From NCBI GenBank assembly GCA_964525015.1, contig CAZGFY010000003.1:1-64000 (forward strand): a DNA stretch of 64,000 bases. Reading direction: 5' to 3'. Both the position numbers and the translations under genes were made by a program. Positions 40,801 to 47,667 of the stretch are shown here, piece by piece. The DNA is from RGIG3102 sp964525015. GTDB lineage: Bacteria; Bacillota; Clostridia; Oscillospirales; Ruminococcaceae. The stretch's first letter is position 1; each line of letters opens with the position of its first letter. Under the pieces are notes generated by a model, which was not told the origin of the DNA, did not search any database, and saw only the letters and a program-made list of their open reading frames with translations.

Positions 40801-43367
40801 ATAATCTGCACTTTATCAGTGAATTTGCTTTCATTTGACCCATCTATCAGCATTGTTTTGAGTTCGTGAGGAACATTGAAATTGAAGTATTCGCATATTG
40901 TTCTAACTGATGATATACAGTCCTTTATCTTTTCAAAGTTTGTTTCTTCTCTACTAAAAAGTGTTCCAAGCAACTCTTTATTTGTTGCAAGCTGATTTGA
41001 AAAATCAGTTTCCTTTTCCTTTATATTTTTAATAGAATACAGAACTGACAGAGCATCGTTATCACTAATTTTTTTCACTGGAGTAATTGAGCATGCACGA
41101 ATTTCATTTAAATCTTTTTTGTATGATGCTTTAAATATTTTAAAGAACCCTGTATATTCTGTTTTAAAACGCTTAGCGATAGAGTCATAATCTATTGACA
41201 AAATATCTTTTTCATATACAGCAAACAACTTTTCGCGTTCATTTTTTAACTGTTCTCTTAATGAAATAAGTTCTTCACAACGTGTATGAGCTTCTTCTAA
41301 CTTATTTTTGTCGAACCATAATTCTGATATGCTTAGCGATTTGTTCATCTCTTTTAGAACAGGTAAGTATTTTTCAATATCAATAAGGTTATCATAAATA
41401 GGGATATTAAGTGGCGAATTTGTATTTTTTATAGTGTTATTTAAGTTCTCTAAGATTAATATTGCATTATCACAATCAGCTATAGTTTTGCTTATATTTT
41501 CAAATGTAGTCTTATTATCAACGAAATTAGACACGCTTTCTTTGATAGATGCAAAGTAATCAGATAAACTATTTTTCAAAGATATTGCATCTAATTCATA
41601 AACACTACTTTTGAAATTAGTATTAATAAACGCAACACTGTCATCAAATTTCTTTTGTTTATCGGAAAATTCAACAACCATATCCGATATTGATTTTATA
41701 TCTTCACTCTCAAACCAATCTTTAGGAATTTTATGAGCATCTAAGCATAAAGAAAATAAATCCTTTAAACTGTCTATATCCTCAAAGGAAAGTATTTTAG
41801 TATATCCTAAAGTTTCTAAGGGGGTTTTTGTTTCTTTACAAAATTCGTCAAGTTCCTTAATAATCGACGTTGCTTTTCTTTCTATGTCTTGTCGTAGCTC
41901 GTGAATTACCCTAGAAACATTACTACCTTTCCATACATTACTATCGTAATCTTCCGTTAGTTTTCCTACGGTTTTTGAAAATCTATCTAATAAAAATTCA
42001 TAATTTCTTAAATCATCAGCAGAAACATCAGAAATATTCTCAAAATCAAATATAATATTTGGCATATCTTTTAATTTTGCTAAAATACCATTTACTTGAT
42101 AGATTGATTTATTCATAGGCACTGCTATACTATGTAAATCTCTTGCATAGTCATTAAGTGATTGTCTTTCTTTTTGAAGAACTTCAAGCTCATACAATGC
42201 TTCATCTTTTAATCTAATTCTATCCATAGCAAGTGCATCGCTTAAATGTTTTAATATTTCTTTTTTATTTGCCTTATGATTATGTAGTGTTAGGCAGAAA
42301 TCACCCAACCCAACTTTGGATAGTCTATTATAAACAACTTCTAAAGCAGCCATCTTTTCTGAAACGAATAGTACTTTTTTGCCATCAGCAAGTGCCTCAG
42401 AAATTATATTTGTTATAGTTTGGCTCTTGCCAGTTCCAGGAGGACCTTGAAGTACAAAGCTGATACCTTTCTTTGACAACACAATAGCATCTTGTTGGCT
42501 AGAGTCGGCATCAACGGTTTGGAATATATCAATAGGTCTATCTACTTTATCGTGCTCATAATCATTAAGTTCTTCTGACACGTGTGGTAGCTCAGTCAAA
42601 TCACCACATAAAGCCTTAATAGCAAAGTTATCTTTTAATATCTCAGACCTCTGGTGCAAATCCATGTACATATTTATTTTTAAGAAGGAAAATAATGCCA
42701 GACTCACTTTAGAGTCAATACTCCAATTGTATTCAGTTAATAAAGTTTTTATTTTCTCCAAATACTCTGTAATATTATCATTTTCGGAATCAAAATCTGG
42801 AAAAATAATATTAAAGTCATTTTCTAGTTTATATTTTAGAGTTGGATTTAAAACTATTTCATCATCATGTATTTGTAGTTTATATGGCGATGTTAGTGAC
42901 TCGATAGTTAGAGTAACTGGAACTAATATAATAGGTGATACAAAAGACTCTTTTGAATTTATACTTTCTTTCCAGTTTAAAAAACCAAATGCTAGGTACA
43001 AAACATTTACACCTTGCTCCTCGATGGCAGTTTTTGCTTTGTTTCTCAAGGATTTTAAAGTGCGTTGTTGTTCTGTAATTGTTTGATTAGTTATTAAATC
43101 TCCTTCAATCACTCGAATATTAGGAGCGTTCTTTTCGTTGTCTTCTTCAAACATATTATATTCTTCTATAAATCCTGTTTCGACAGGGTGTGAAAAAGTA
43201 AGAATTTGTTCTTCGTTTACAATAAAATCATATAATTCAGATATTGACGGAGTTAAAATGTTGATATTAGAACGCTTAGTTTCTTTAAAATTCAAAAGCC
43301 TATTTCGTTTACCCATATCAAGCAACTTCTTTTTCCACGACTCAATTTTAGTATCAATAATTTGCAT
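37857..43367 (-). CDS. hhe: DUF4011-SF1 helicase-Vsr nuclease-DUF3320 protein (Hhe-like antiviral defence)
   Basis: 1836 residues. The start at 43367 has GGAGGT seven bases upstream. The DUF4011 region is N-terminal (SWKKKLLDMGKRNRLLNFKE). A superfamily-1 helicase follows, split by ~800 helical residues: Walker A GPPGTGKS (308-315), Walker B DEAS (1215-1218), then WHYRSKNEEL, NVQGDERDIII and NVAITRAK (1455-1462). A Vsr/MTES_1575-type nuclease fold is next, with Glu1520, Asp1545, Glu1562 and a VECDGATYH core. The C-terminus is DUF3320-like. This order is that of the single-gene antiviral system Hhe reported in the 2020 survey of defence enzymes (from memory). All motif residues look intact. 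It is co-transcribed with the small XRE gene upstream. Confidence 0.88.
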   Translation of the reverse strand: MQIIDTKIESWKKKLLDMGKRNRLLNFKETKRSNINILTPSISELYDFIVNEEQILTFSHPVETGFIEEYNMFEEDNEKNAPNIRVIEGDLITNQTITEQQRTLKSLRNKAKTAIEEQGVNVLYLAFGFLNWKESINSKESFVSPIILVPVTLTIESLTSPYKLQIHDDEIVLNPTLKYKLENDFNIIFPDFDSENDNITEYLEKIKTLLTEYNWSIDSKVSLALFSFLKINMYMDLHQRSEILKDNFAIKALCGDLTELPHVSEELNDYEHDKVDRPIDIFQTVDADSSQQDAIVLSKKGISFVLQGPPGTGKSQTITNIISEALADGKKVLFVSEKMAALEVVYNRLSKVGLGDFCLTLHNHKANKKEILKHLSDALAMDRIRLKDEALYELEVLQKERQSLNDYARDLHSIAVPMNKSIYQVNGILAKLKDMPNIIFDFENISDVSADDLRNYEFLLDRFSKTVGKLTEDYDSNVWKGSNVSRVIHELRQDIERKATSIIKELDEFCKETKTPLETLGYTKILSFEDIDSLKDLFSLCLDAHKIPKDWFESEDIKSISDMVVEFSDKQKKFDDSVAFINTNFKSSVYELDAISLKNSLSDYFASIKESVSNFVDNKTTFENISKTIADCDNAILILENLNNTIKNTNSPLNIPIYDNLIDIEKYLPVLKEMNKSLSISELWFDKNKLEEAHTRCEELISLREQLKNEREKLFAVYEKDILSIDYDSIAKRFKTEYTGFFKIFKASYKKDLNEIRACSITPVKKISDNDALSVLYSIKNIKEKETDFSNQLATNKELLGTLFSREETNFEKIKDCISSVRTICEYFNFNVPHELKTMLIDGSNESKFTDKVQIIEDSLVDENLFIGINQLSDIEVKTTLELLEKLNRLKILLSRVSDTYKLISNHSETELSFDILDDNIAKLFIVQSIESELLENREKLTQTFEFMFEGTDTDWEEIKASLEWTGKFIPFIKSHNLNDSFVDNVISLAHKTSFSEVLSCVDKLKSNAEDDFIWFNLLYEKEYSLLKLPLSNAINKLNRCILNLSGLEEWIDFKTARKECYDNNLGNVVDVILNDKIAPEYVVSAFKKRFYKLWLDAIIPNYLSVNNFRRKSHEEMIERFKEFDLKQMNIAKLRIKESLISKLPDVNKTTSSVDEVGILKRELSKQRKIMPIRRLFARIPNLLPALKPCLMMSPLSVSLFLESELYNFDLVIFDEASQVCTENAIGAIMRAKQIIVAGDNKQLPPTNFFSATTSDSDYDVLDDDEEFEDGDYESILDEMLTTFPERSLKWHYRSKNEELITFSNVKIYNQSLITFPSVGENIPDNGVEYVYVEDGIYDRGGKKNNINEAKRVAQMVFEHFKNGTNRSIGVIAFSSSQQQAIDDEITKLRLSNPMFEPFFNEDLDEPFFVKNLENVQGDERDIIIFSIGYAKDSKGVMYMNFGPLSRNGGYRRLNVAITRAKYNIKLVGSIRPTDIKSDVNAEGVKMLRSYIEFATNGRIALESELNYNKFVDVDSPFEEAVYDFLVSKGYKITTQVGCSGYRIDMAVKHPTLDGRFVIGVECDGATYHSSRTARERDRLRQSVLEDMGWKFHRIWSTDWIKDPITEGELLVNAVENAIANYVDNFEKVSVQSEDLNEEIVEEYCDTEEIEISESTVEQFKFDTYVEANAFSARQGDLGIKGLCLAISHIIDVEYPIHYELLCKRIAPIFGNQKATVKIRNEVDYGLKQIKDNFIRKGDFFYPNTYGKIVPKSPPEGEVPRNITHISDDEIGVAMIMVASDSFGLSKINLFQIVAKEFGFNRTGANINSAFERVFTDLVSNGTLNYAEEKVVVNEG

Positions 43368-43368
43368 A

Positions 43369-43578
43369 CTATTTACCTCCATCAATTTTTTCTAATTGCA
43401 TTATATCTGCTATGTCACAATCTAGTAGTTTGCATAATCTTACTATCATCTCTGTTGTAACATTTTCATCTCTACCCATTTTTGCTACAATAGCTGGGCT
43501 TATAACATCGTACAAGTCCTTTTTCATCATACCTTTATCAATTAATTGCTTCCAAAGTGGTTTATATGTGATTTTCAT
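43369..43578 (-). CDS. small XRE-type regulator of the defence gene
   Basis: 69 residues, an HTH_26-like Cro/CI domain alone: MMKKDLYDVISPAIVAKMGRD, NVTTEMIVRLCKLLDCDIADIM. The ribosome site GAGGTAAG lies directly before the ATG. Its stop codon is one base from the defence protein's ATG and its last codons form that gene's Shine-Dalgarno, so the two are tightly coupled. A promoter-proximal repressor in front of a potentially toxic nuclease fits regulated defence. Role inferred. Confidence 0.88.
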   Translation of the reverse strand: MKITYKPLWKQLIDKGMMKKDLYDVISPAIVAKMGRDENVTTEMIVRLCKLLDCDIADIMQLEKIDGGK

Positions 43579-43692
43579 TTCTTACCTCGCTACAAAATTA
43601 TCTTAACTTTAATATTATATCATTTAATTCACTATAATTCAATATAATTTATGCGTAATCGTAGTTTAACTGTAATATATATTTATAAAAAA

Positions 43693-43721
43693 CGACTAAA
43701 GATATTTTACATCTCTAGTCG
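43693..43721. terminator. hairpin after TnpV (related to 44108-44135)
   Basis: Stem CGACTA/TAGTCG with loop, sharing GACTAAAGA...CTCTAGTCG...TTTAATATTTA with the hairpin at 44108-44135 on the other side of the TnpV gene. Confidence 0.55.
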
Positions 43722-43730
43722 CTTTAATAT

Positions 43731-44084
43731 TTATTTATAAACTATTTCATCAAATATATTTTCCTCAATTTGAGCAACGATATTATTCATTCTGCCAACC
43801 CATTCAAGTTGGTTTAACATTTTAAGCTCATCAGTCACACCTTGCTCCACTTTTAGCTTAGGTATCATTGTATCTAATAAATGTTGTGCTTGCTCATCTA
43901 CTTCGTTCAAATGTGGCACTAGCTTTTCGCTAAGCAACAAATGATTAAACAACGGACTATGGTGTTGCATCAGCCATGATTTCCTCATTCGCCCATATTT
44001 TCCTAGTGGCTTGTAATTCTCGTTGTTGAGTTTAAGGTTTGGAATGTAGTAATCTCCACATTTTCTGTATGTAATTTCGCTCAT
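43731..44084 (-). CDS. tnpV: TnpV family transposon protein
   Basis: 117 residues. Recognisable as TnpV by YRKCGDYYIPNLKL, LGKYGRMRKSWLMQHH, LLLSEKLVPHLNEVDEQA and LNQLEWVGRMNNIVAQIEE. This short protein is common in clostridial mobilizable transposons; its molecular role is unknown. It is flanked by related hairpins (43693-43721, 44108-44135) and lies at the right end of the element. Confidence 0.92.
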   Translation of the reverse strand: MSEITYRKCGDYYIPNLKLNNENYKPLGKYGRMRKSWLMQHHSPLFNHLLLSEKLVPHLNEVDEQAQHLLDTMIPKLKVEQGVTDELKMLNQLEWVGRMNNIVAQIEENIFDEIVYK

Positions 44085-44107
44085 AATAAAAATTCCTCTC
44101 TATGTAG

Positions 44108-44135
44108 TCCGACTAAAGAAATTTCTCTAGTCGGA
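44108..44135. repeat. hairpin before TnpV
   Basis: TCCGACTA (44108-44115) pairs with TAGTCGGA (44128-44135), followed by TTTTAATATTTA. Directly repeated in related form at 43693-43721. Confidence 0.55.
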
Positions 44136-44152
44136 TTTTAATATTTAGCAAT

Positions 44153-44193
44153 TACACCATTTTCATACTGCGTTTGACACCACTTTGACACCA
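44153..44193. promoter_or_regulatory. candidate integrase arm sites, right end
   Basis: TACACCA (44153-44159), TGACACCA (44175-44182) and TGACACCA (44186-44193), same orientation as those at 32386-32404. Confidence 0.55.
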
Positions 44194-44265
44194 ATAATCT
44201 AATAACTTATAAGATTTCCTAAGAACTTATAACAAGCAAAACCCTGTATCTATCAGCGTTTTCGC

Positions 44266-45471
44266 CTATTCTCCTATGCTCTCTGCACTCTCGAGCATAT
44301 TTTCAATAAAAATCGCATACCCACGGGTAGGATCATTCACAAAAACATGGGTAACTGCACCGACGAGTTTTCCGTTTTGCACGATAGGGCTTCCAGACAT
44401 TCCTTGAACGATACCTCCAGTTAAAGCTAAAAGCTCGGTATCAATTATTTTAATGACCATATTTTTAGTTTCTTCACTTGAATTAAGATATATTTTTTCT
44501 ATCTCAATTTCATATTTTTGTGGTGCTGTGCCATTTATGGTGGTGTAAATATATGCTGTTCCCTCAACGATTTCATTTGAAGAGGCGATAGGCATCATAT
44601 TATCATCTTTTGGAAAATAAACTGTTCCATAAACGCCAGTTTCATTATTTATTAAAAGCTGCCCACTGGGAATTTGAGTCATAAAAGTTCCTTTAAGCTC
44701 GCCAGCTTCACCAGCTGTGGATTTATCAATCCCAGTTATACTAACGGGAACTATTTCGCCAGTGAGAAGTGGGATTTCTTCTCCCGTATCAACATCTTTT
44801 ACGGCGTGTCCAAGTCCTGCAAAAATAGAATTGGTTGTATCATAATAAGTCATTGTTCCAATACCAGCAGAGGAATCCCTTATCCACATTCCAGTTCGAT
44901 AAGAGCTAGAATCTATATCAAAAACAGGTATTAGCGTTGTTGTAAAAGAAACATTATCTCTAATATATTCAACAAGAAGTGGTGAACCTTGACTTTTATT
45001 TATAACAGCTTCTATATCATCTTTACTTTTGATTTTTTCACCGTTTATTAAAGTTATAATATCTCCCATAGATAGCCCAACTTTTGTAGCGGGGCTTTGG
45101 TAGCCTGTTGGCGTTTTAATATCAGAAAATCCAACTATCATCACACCATCAGAAAACATTTTTATCCCAAAAGGCTCCCCTGAAACACAAACATACTTTT
45201 CCTCTAATGAGGTTATCACCATATTTTTTATAGGAATAACCCCTAATAATTTCGCATCATAATTTAAATTACTACTTTGTGCAAAAACGCTTTCTTCGTT
45301 TGAATTATCGGCTTTTGTAGGAGTTAGGGAAATCATAGGTAGAGATTTAATACTAACTTGAGAACTATCAGTAACATACATGGTGTCAGGCAATATACTA
45401 TTAAAATATACCATAGTACCTATAAGTATAAAAACAGGTAGGCTTAATGCTTTTAGAAACTTTTTTATCAT
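44266..45471 (-). CDS. spoIVB: SpoIVB serine peptidase (stage IV sporulation)
   Basis: 401 residues. SpoIVB is a forespore-made S55 protease that signals across the membranes to trigger SpoIVFB and sigma-K activation. A membrane anchor (about 8-28), a PDZ domain (about 105-175, SPATKVGLSMGDIITLINGEKI) and the S55 domain are present. His222 is in GLGHAV and the nucleophile is Ser361 in QGMSGSPIVQ, with VTHVFVNDPTRGYAIFIENM near the end. The last nine residues come from the integrated element, replacing the host version found at 32280-32309; length and sequence stay near normal. The ribosome site AAGG is modest. A repeat-element fragment lies 40 bp upstream. Confidence 0.96.
   Translation of the reverse strand: MIKKFLKALSLPVFILIGTMVYFNSILPDTMYVTDSSQVSIKSLPMISLTPTKADNSNEESVFAQSSNLNYDAKLLGVIPIKNMVITSLEEKYVCVSGEPFGIKMFSDGVMIVGFSDIKTPTGYQSPATKVGLSMGDIITLINGEKIKSKDDIEAVINKSQGSPLLVEYIRDNVSFTTTLIPVFDIDSSSYRTGMWIRDSSAGIGTMTYYDTTNSIFAGLGHAVKDVDTGEEIPLLTGEIVPVSITGIDKSTAGEAGELKGTFMTQIPSGQLLINNETGVYGTVYFPKDDNMMPIASSNEIVEGTAYIYTTINGTAPQKYEIEIEKIYLNSSEETKNMVIKIIDTELLALTGGIVQGMSGSPIVQNGKLVGAVTHVFVNDPTRGYAIFIENMLESAESIGE
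44296..44308. other. right attachment-site core within spoIVB
   Basis: CATATTTTCAATA, identical to 32310-32322, inside codons for IENM of SpoIVB. Confidence 0.8.
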
Positions 45472-45510
45472 ACTTATAACCTTGCCAAATTCTTCTAATC
45501 TAGGGTGACC

Positions 45511-45555
45511 GATATTATCTGAACCAGTTTCAAAAATTAAAATATTTTGGCTTTC
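45511..45555. mobile_element. diverged end fragment of the MITE-like element
   Basis: Begins TAGGGTGACCGATATTATC and runs through AACCAGTTTCAAAAATTAAAA. It matches the complement of 10456-10501, the right end of the element before the LytTR gene, with a few differences. No second terminal repeat is found nearby, so it is a solo or decayed copy. It lies 40 bp upstream of the spoIVB start, in its likely promoter zone. Confidence 0.7.
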
Positions 45556-45628
45556 CTTTCTTTTTAAAGTTAGTATTGAGAAAGAAAGGTTTAATATACA
45601 CTTATTTTAAAATGTCAAATATTAAAGC

Positions 45629-45664
45629 AAAACAGACGGTTTATAAAAAACCGTCTGTTTTGCT
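45629..45664. terminator. hairpin terminator upstream of spoIVB
   Basis: Arms AAAACAGACGGTTT / AAACCGTCTGTTTT (14 bp, 5-base loop). T-rich on both sides. No obvious gene ends here. Confidence 0.7.
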
Positions 45665-46030
45665 ATAGTTTTAGAGGAGAATAATACAGCGACAAAGCTG
45701 TATTATAAATATATTACTTGTCACCACTCAAGCAATATATTATAAGCTCATTAATCAGCTTAATAATAGTATACATTAGATTTGTGTATTATTATTGCTA
45801 AAATAATGTATAAAAAGTTAAATAAGAGCGTATTGTTTTGCAAATATTTACTGAGTGTAAAAATTTTGTAAAGTTTTTTGTAAAGTATGTATATTGACTT
45901 TATAAGGTATATGTATTAATATTAATATATAAAATAAAATTAAGAAAAACAGCTTAGCCTGTATTTAAAAAATGCTTTTAGATAAGCAAATTTACAAGAC
46001 TATCCCTTTTCCTTTATTCATATATCTCAA
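45665..46030. other. gene-free AT-rich spacer with a lone promoter
   Basis: No credible gene. It contains a TAATACAGC/GCTGTATTA hairpin near 45684-45707 and a plus-strand promoter-like TTGACT (45894-45899), 17-bp spacer, TAATAT (45917-45922). The next plus-strand signal is the terminator at 46035, so a ~120-base untranslated RNA is conceivable. Reading frames running on into tcdA antisense have no ribosome site. Confidence 0.35.
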
Positions 46031-46034
46031 AAAC

Positions 46035-46065
46035 AAAAAGCCAAGATTTTCTTGGCTTTTTGTTT
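46035..46065. terminator. terminator after tcdA
   Basis: AAAAGCCAAG / CTTGGCTTTT stem with T-runs on both strands, just past the tcdA stop. Confidence 0.85.
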
Positions 46066-46762
46066 ATATTAATTTATCACAAACATACTGTGAAATCATT
46101 ATTCCAGCCATATTTGGGGCAAAAGGGGTGCTCCCTGGAGCATTTCTGCCATTAGAAGAATTAACGCTTTTGCTCTTAGGTGCAAATTTATTAAATAAGG
46201 AGATATGTTTTTTTATTCCCTTATTTCGCAGTTCTTTTCTTATAACTCTAGAAAGTCCGCATCCATTACCAGCTGTGTTTTCCACTATATCAATAGTAAA
46301 TCCCGAAATATCAAATCGATTTCCAGTTCCCATACTAGATATAATATTCAAATTATTTTTATGAGCAAGCTCAATTAAAGCAAGCTTTGCTGTAACATTA
46401 TCAATAGCATCAACTATAAAATCAGGCTTTAAATCTAATATAAAATCCAAATTATCTTTATTTAGAAATGTGTTAAATATATTTATTTCTAAATTTGGAT
46501 TTATTGATAGGGCTCTTTTTTTAGCCACTTCAACTTTTAATTCGCCGATATTATCAATATTTGAAATTAACTGACGATTTAAATTAGAAATATCAACAGT
46601 ATCAAAATCAATAATAGTGATTTTTTTTATTCCAAATCGCACAAGGCACTCTAAAACAGCACCCCCAACGCCACCAACTCCAGCTATTAAAATATGATTA
46701 TTTACAATTTTTTCATAGGCTTCATCACCCAAAACCATTAAGGTTCTCTCATTAAAACTCAT
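46064..46762 (-). CDS. tcdA: tRNA threonylcarbamoyladenosine dehydratase
   Basis: 232 residues, an E1/ThiF-like adenylating enzyme. TcdA (CsdL/YrvM) cyclizes t6A37 in tRNAs reading ANN codons to ct6A. The nucleotide-binding loop is GVGGVGGAV (28-36), followed by IIDFDTVDISNLNRQL, VDAIDNVTAKLALIELA and the TcdA-type IIS-SMGTGNRFD and NAPGSTPFAPNMAGIMIS segments. ThiF-type zinc cysteines are lacking. The ribosome site AAAGGATAA precedes the ATG. A 6S-like RNA with its own terminator lies just upstream on the same strand. Confidence 0.93.
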   Translation of the reverse strand: MSFNERTLMVLGDEAYEKIVNNHILIAGVGGVGGAVLECLVRFGIKKITIIDFDTVDISNLNRQLISNIDNIGELKVEVAKKRALSINPNLEINIFNTFLNKDNLDFILDLKPDFIVDAIDNVTAKLALIELAHKNNLNIISSMGTGNRFDISGFTIDIVENTAGNGCGLSRVIRKELRNKGIKKHISLFNKFAPKSKSVNSSNGRNAPGSTPFAPNMAGIMISQYVCDKLI

Positions 46763-46782
46763 TTATATTATCCTTTATTAAT

Positions 46783-46814
46783 TAAAAAAATAAACCTACA
46801 AAAGTAGGTTTATT
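46783..46814 (-). terminator. terminator of the 6S-like RNA
   Basis: AATAAACCTAC / GTAGGTTTATT (11 bp) with a four-base loop. On the minus strand it is followed by seven T residues. It separates the RNA from tcdA. Confidence 0.85.
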
Positions 46815-46995
46815 AAAATTGTTTTTATAATAACACCCGCCCAGCCGTAAGCGACTATATCAAAACCCCGCTTGTAAGCAAGGATGGATACGCTCTGCCG
46901 TCTATTCATGCTCCCTTCTTCCCCAGTGGGGGAGGTCTGCAATCCAAGAACAAGGACCCGAGCTTCCGATTATATGAGTGTAGGATTAAAAATAG
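46815..46995 (-). ncRNA. ssrS: probable 6S RNA
   Basis: A GC-rich, gene-free ~180-base stretch ending in a strong minus-strand terminator. Near its 3' end it reads GTCGCTTACGGCTGGGCGG, which resembles the conserved 3' region of 6S RNA (E. coli GGTTACAGCCTGCGGCGG, from memory). Long-range pairing such as ACACTC with GGGTGT would close it. In Bacillus subtilis a 6S RNA gene lies next to yrvM, the tcdA homologue, and the order here is the same. 6S RNA binds RNA polymerase holoenzyme. The ends are approximate and the fold was not computed. Confidence 0.6.
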
Positions 46996-47091
46996 TCACT
47001 TTTTTATCGTGCAAGGCAGGATGGTTATAATTAAATGTTATGCAGAATATCAAAAAATATACTTTATTTGAAAAATTATCAAATATCTAAA

Positions 47092-47409
47092 TTACTCTTC
47101 AATTTCAAACATTTCTTCAAGACGAGTTTGGAAAATACCAGCAACTTCATAGTATTCTTCATCATCATCTACGATATCATAAGTTTCAAGCCCTTCTTCA
47201 TCAGGCTCACCAATTTTAAAAATAAGTAAAACTGGCTCTTCTTTTAATGCTTGCTCTTCATCTTCATAGTATGGAACAGCTGCAATATATCTTTCTTCAT
47301 TATGTTCAACTTCATCGATAACATCGAATTGATGAGTTTCATTGTTTTCATCAGTAAGAGTTAGGATATTAGGTGTATAATCTTCGTATTCGTTATTTAT
47401 ATCTGTCAT
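47092..47409 (-). CDS. DUF1292 family protein
   Basis: 105 residues, very acidic. The DUF1292 pattern is visible: ILTLTDENNETHQFDVIDEVEHNEERYIAAVPY, EPVLLIFKIGEPDEEGLETYDIVDDDEEYYEVAGIFQTRLEE. A soluble protein of unknown function, widely conserved in Firmicutes. The ribosome site GGAGGTATCAC is strong. The spacer 47410-47667 to the divergent cyclophilin gene is AT-rich and must hold both promoters; I see no convincing box. Confidence 0.9.
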   Translation of the reverse strand: MTDINNEYEDYTPNILTLTDENNETHQFDVIDEVEHNEERYIAAVPYYEDEEQALKEEPVLLIFKIGEPDEEGLETYDIVDDDEEYYEVAGIFQTRLEEMFEIEE

Positions 47410-47667
47410 TTCGTGATACCTCCAAATTAAATACTGTTATGTATCTTGCTTATATATTACACCAAGAGGCAGTGATTTGTCAATAAACAGGGTGTGAAAA
47501 TTTGTTTTAAAAAAATAAATTTTAAAATTCATATATTATAATTATAAAATTCAATAATATACATAGCTTTTTTACAAATTGATGATATAATGGATATGTA
47601 AATATGTCATCATATAAATAAAGCATTAGCAATTTATATATTTCTTATTATTGGAAGGATAAAAGCA

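Larger units (their letters stand above)
32310..44308. mobile_element. integrative mobilizable element inserted in the 3' end of spoIVB
   Basis: About 12 kb between 13-bp core repeats. From left to right: tyrosine integrase, excisionase-like protein, MobV-type relaxase, RepA-like ATPase, a second small DNA-binding protein, XRE regulator, giant helicase-nuclease defence protein with its small XRE regulator, and TnpV. It has a relaxase but no type IV secretion genes, so it should need a helper for transfer. Core and spoIVB homologies show insertion at the 3' coding end, with the element supplying a substitute tail. Confidence 0.85.

Noticed and set aside
32310..44308. Prophage interpretation of the integrated region
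   Set aside because: No capsid, tail, terminase or lysis genes; relaxase, TnpV and RepA-like ATPase point to a mobilizable element.
45972..46364. 130-codon plus-strand frame over the tcdA 3' end
   Set aside because: Antisense to a well-supported gene, crosses a terminator, no ribosome site.
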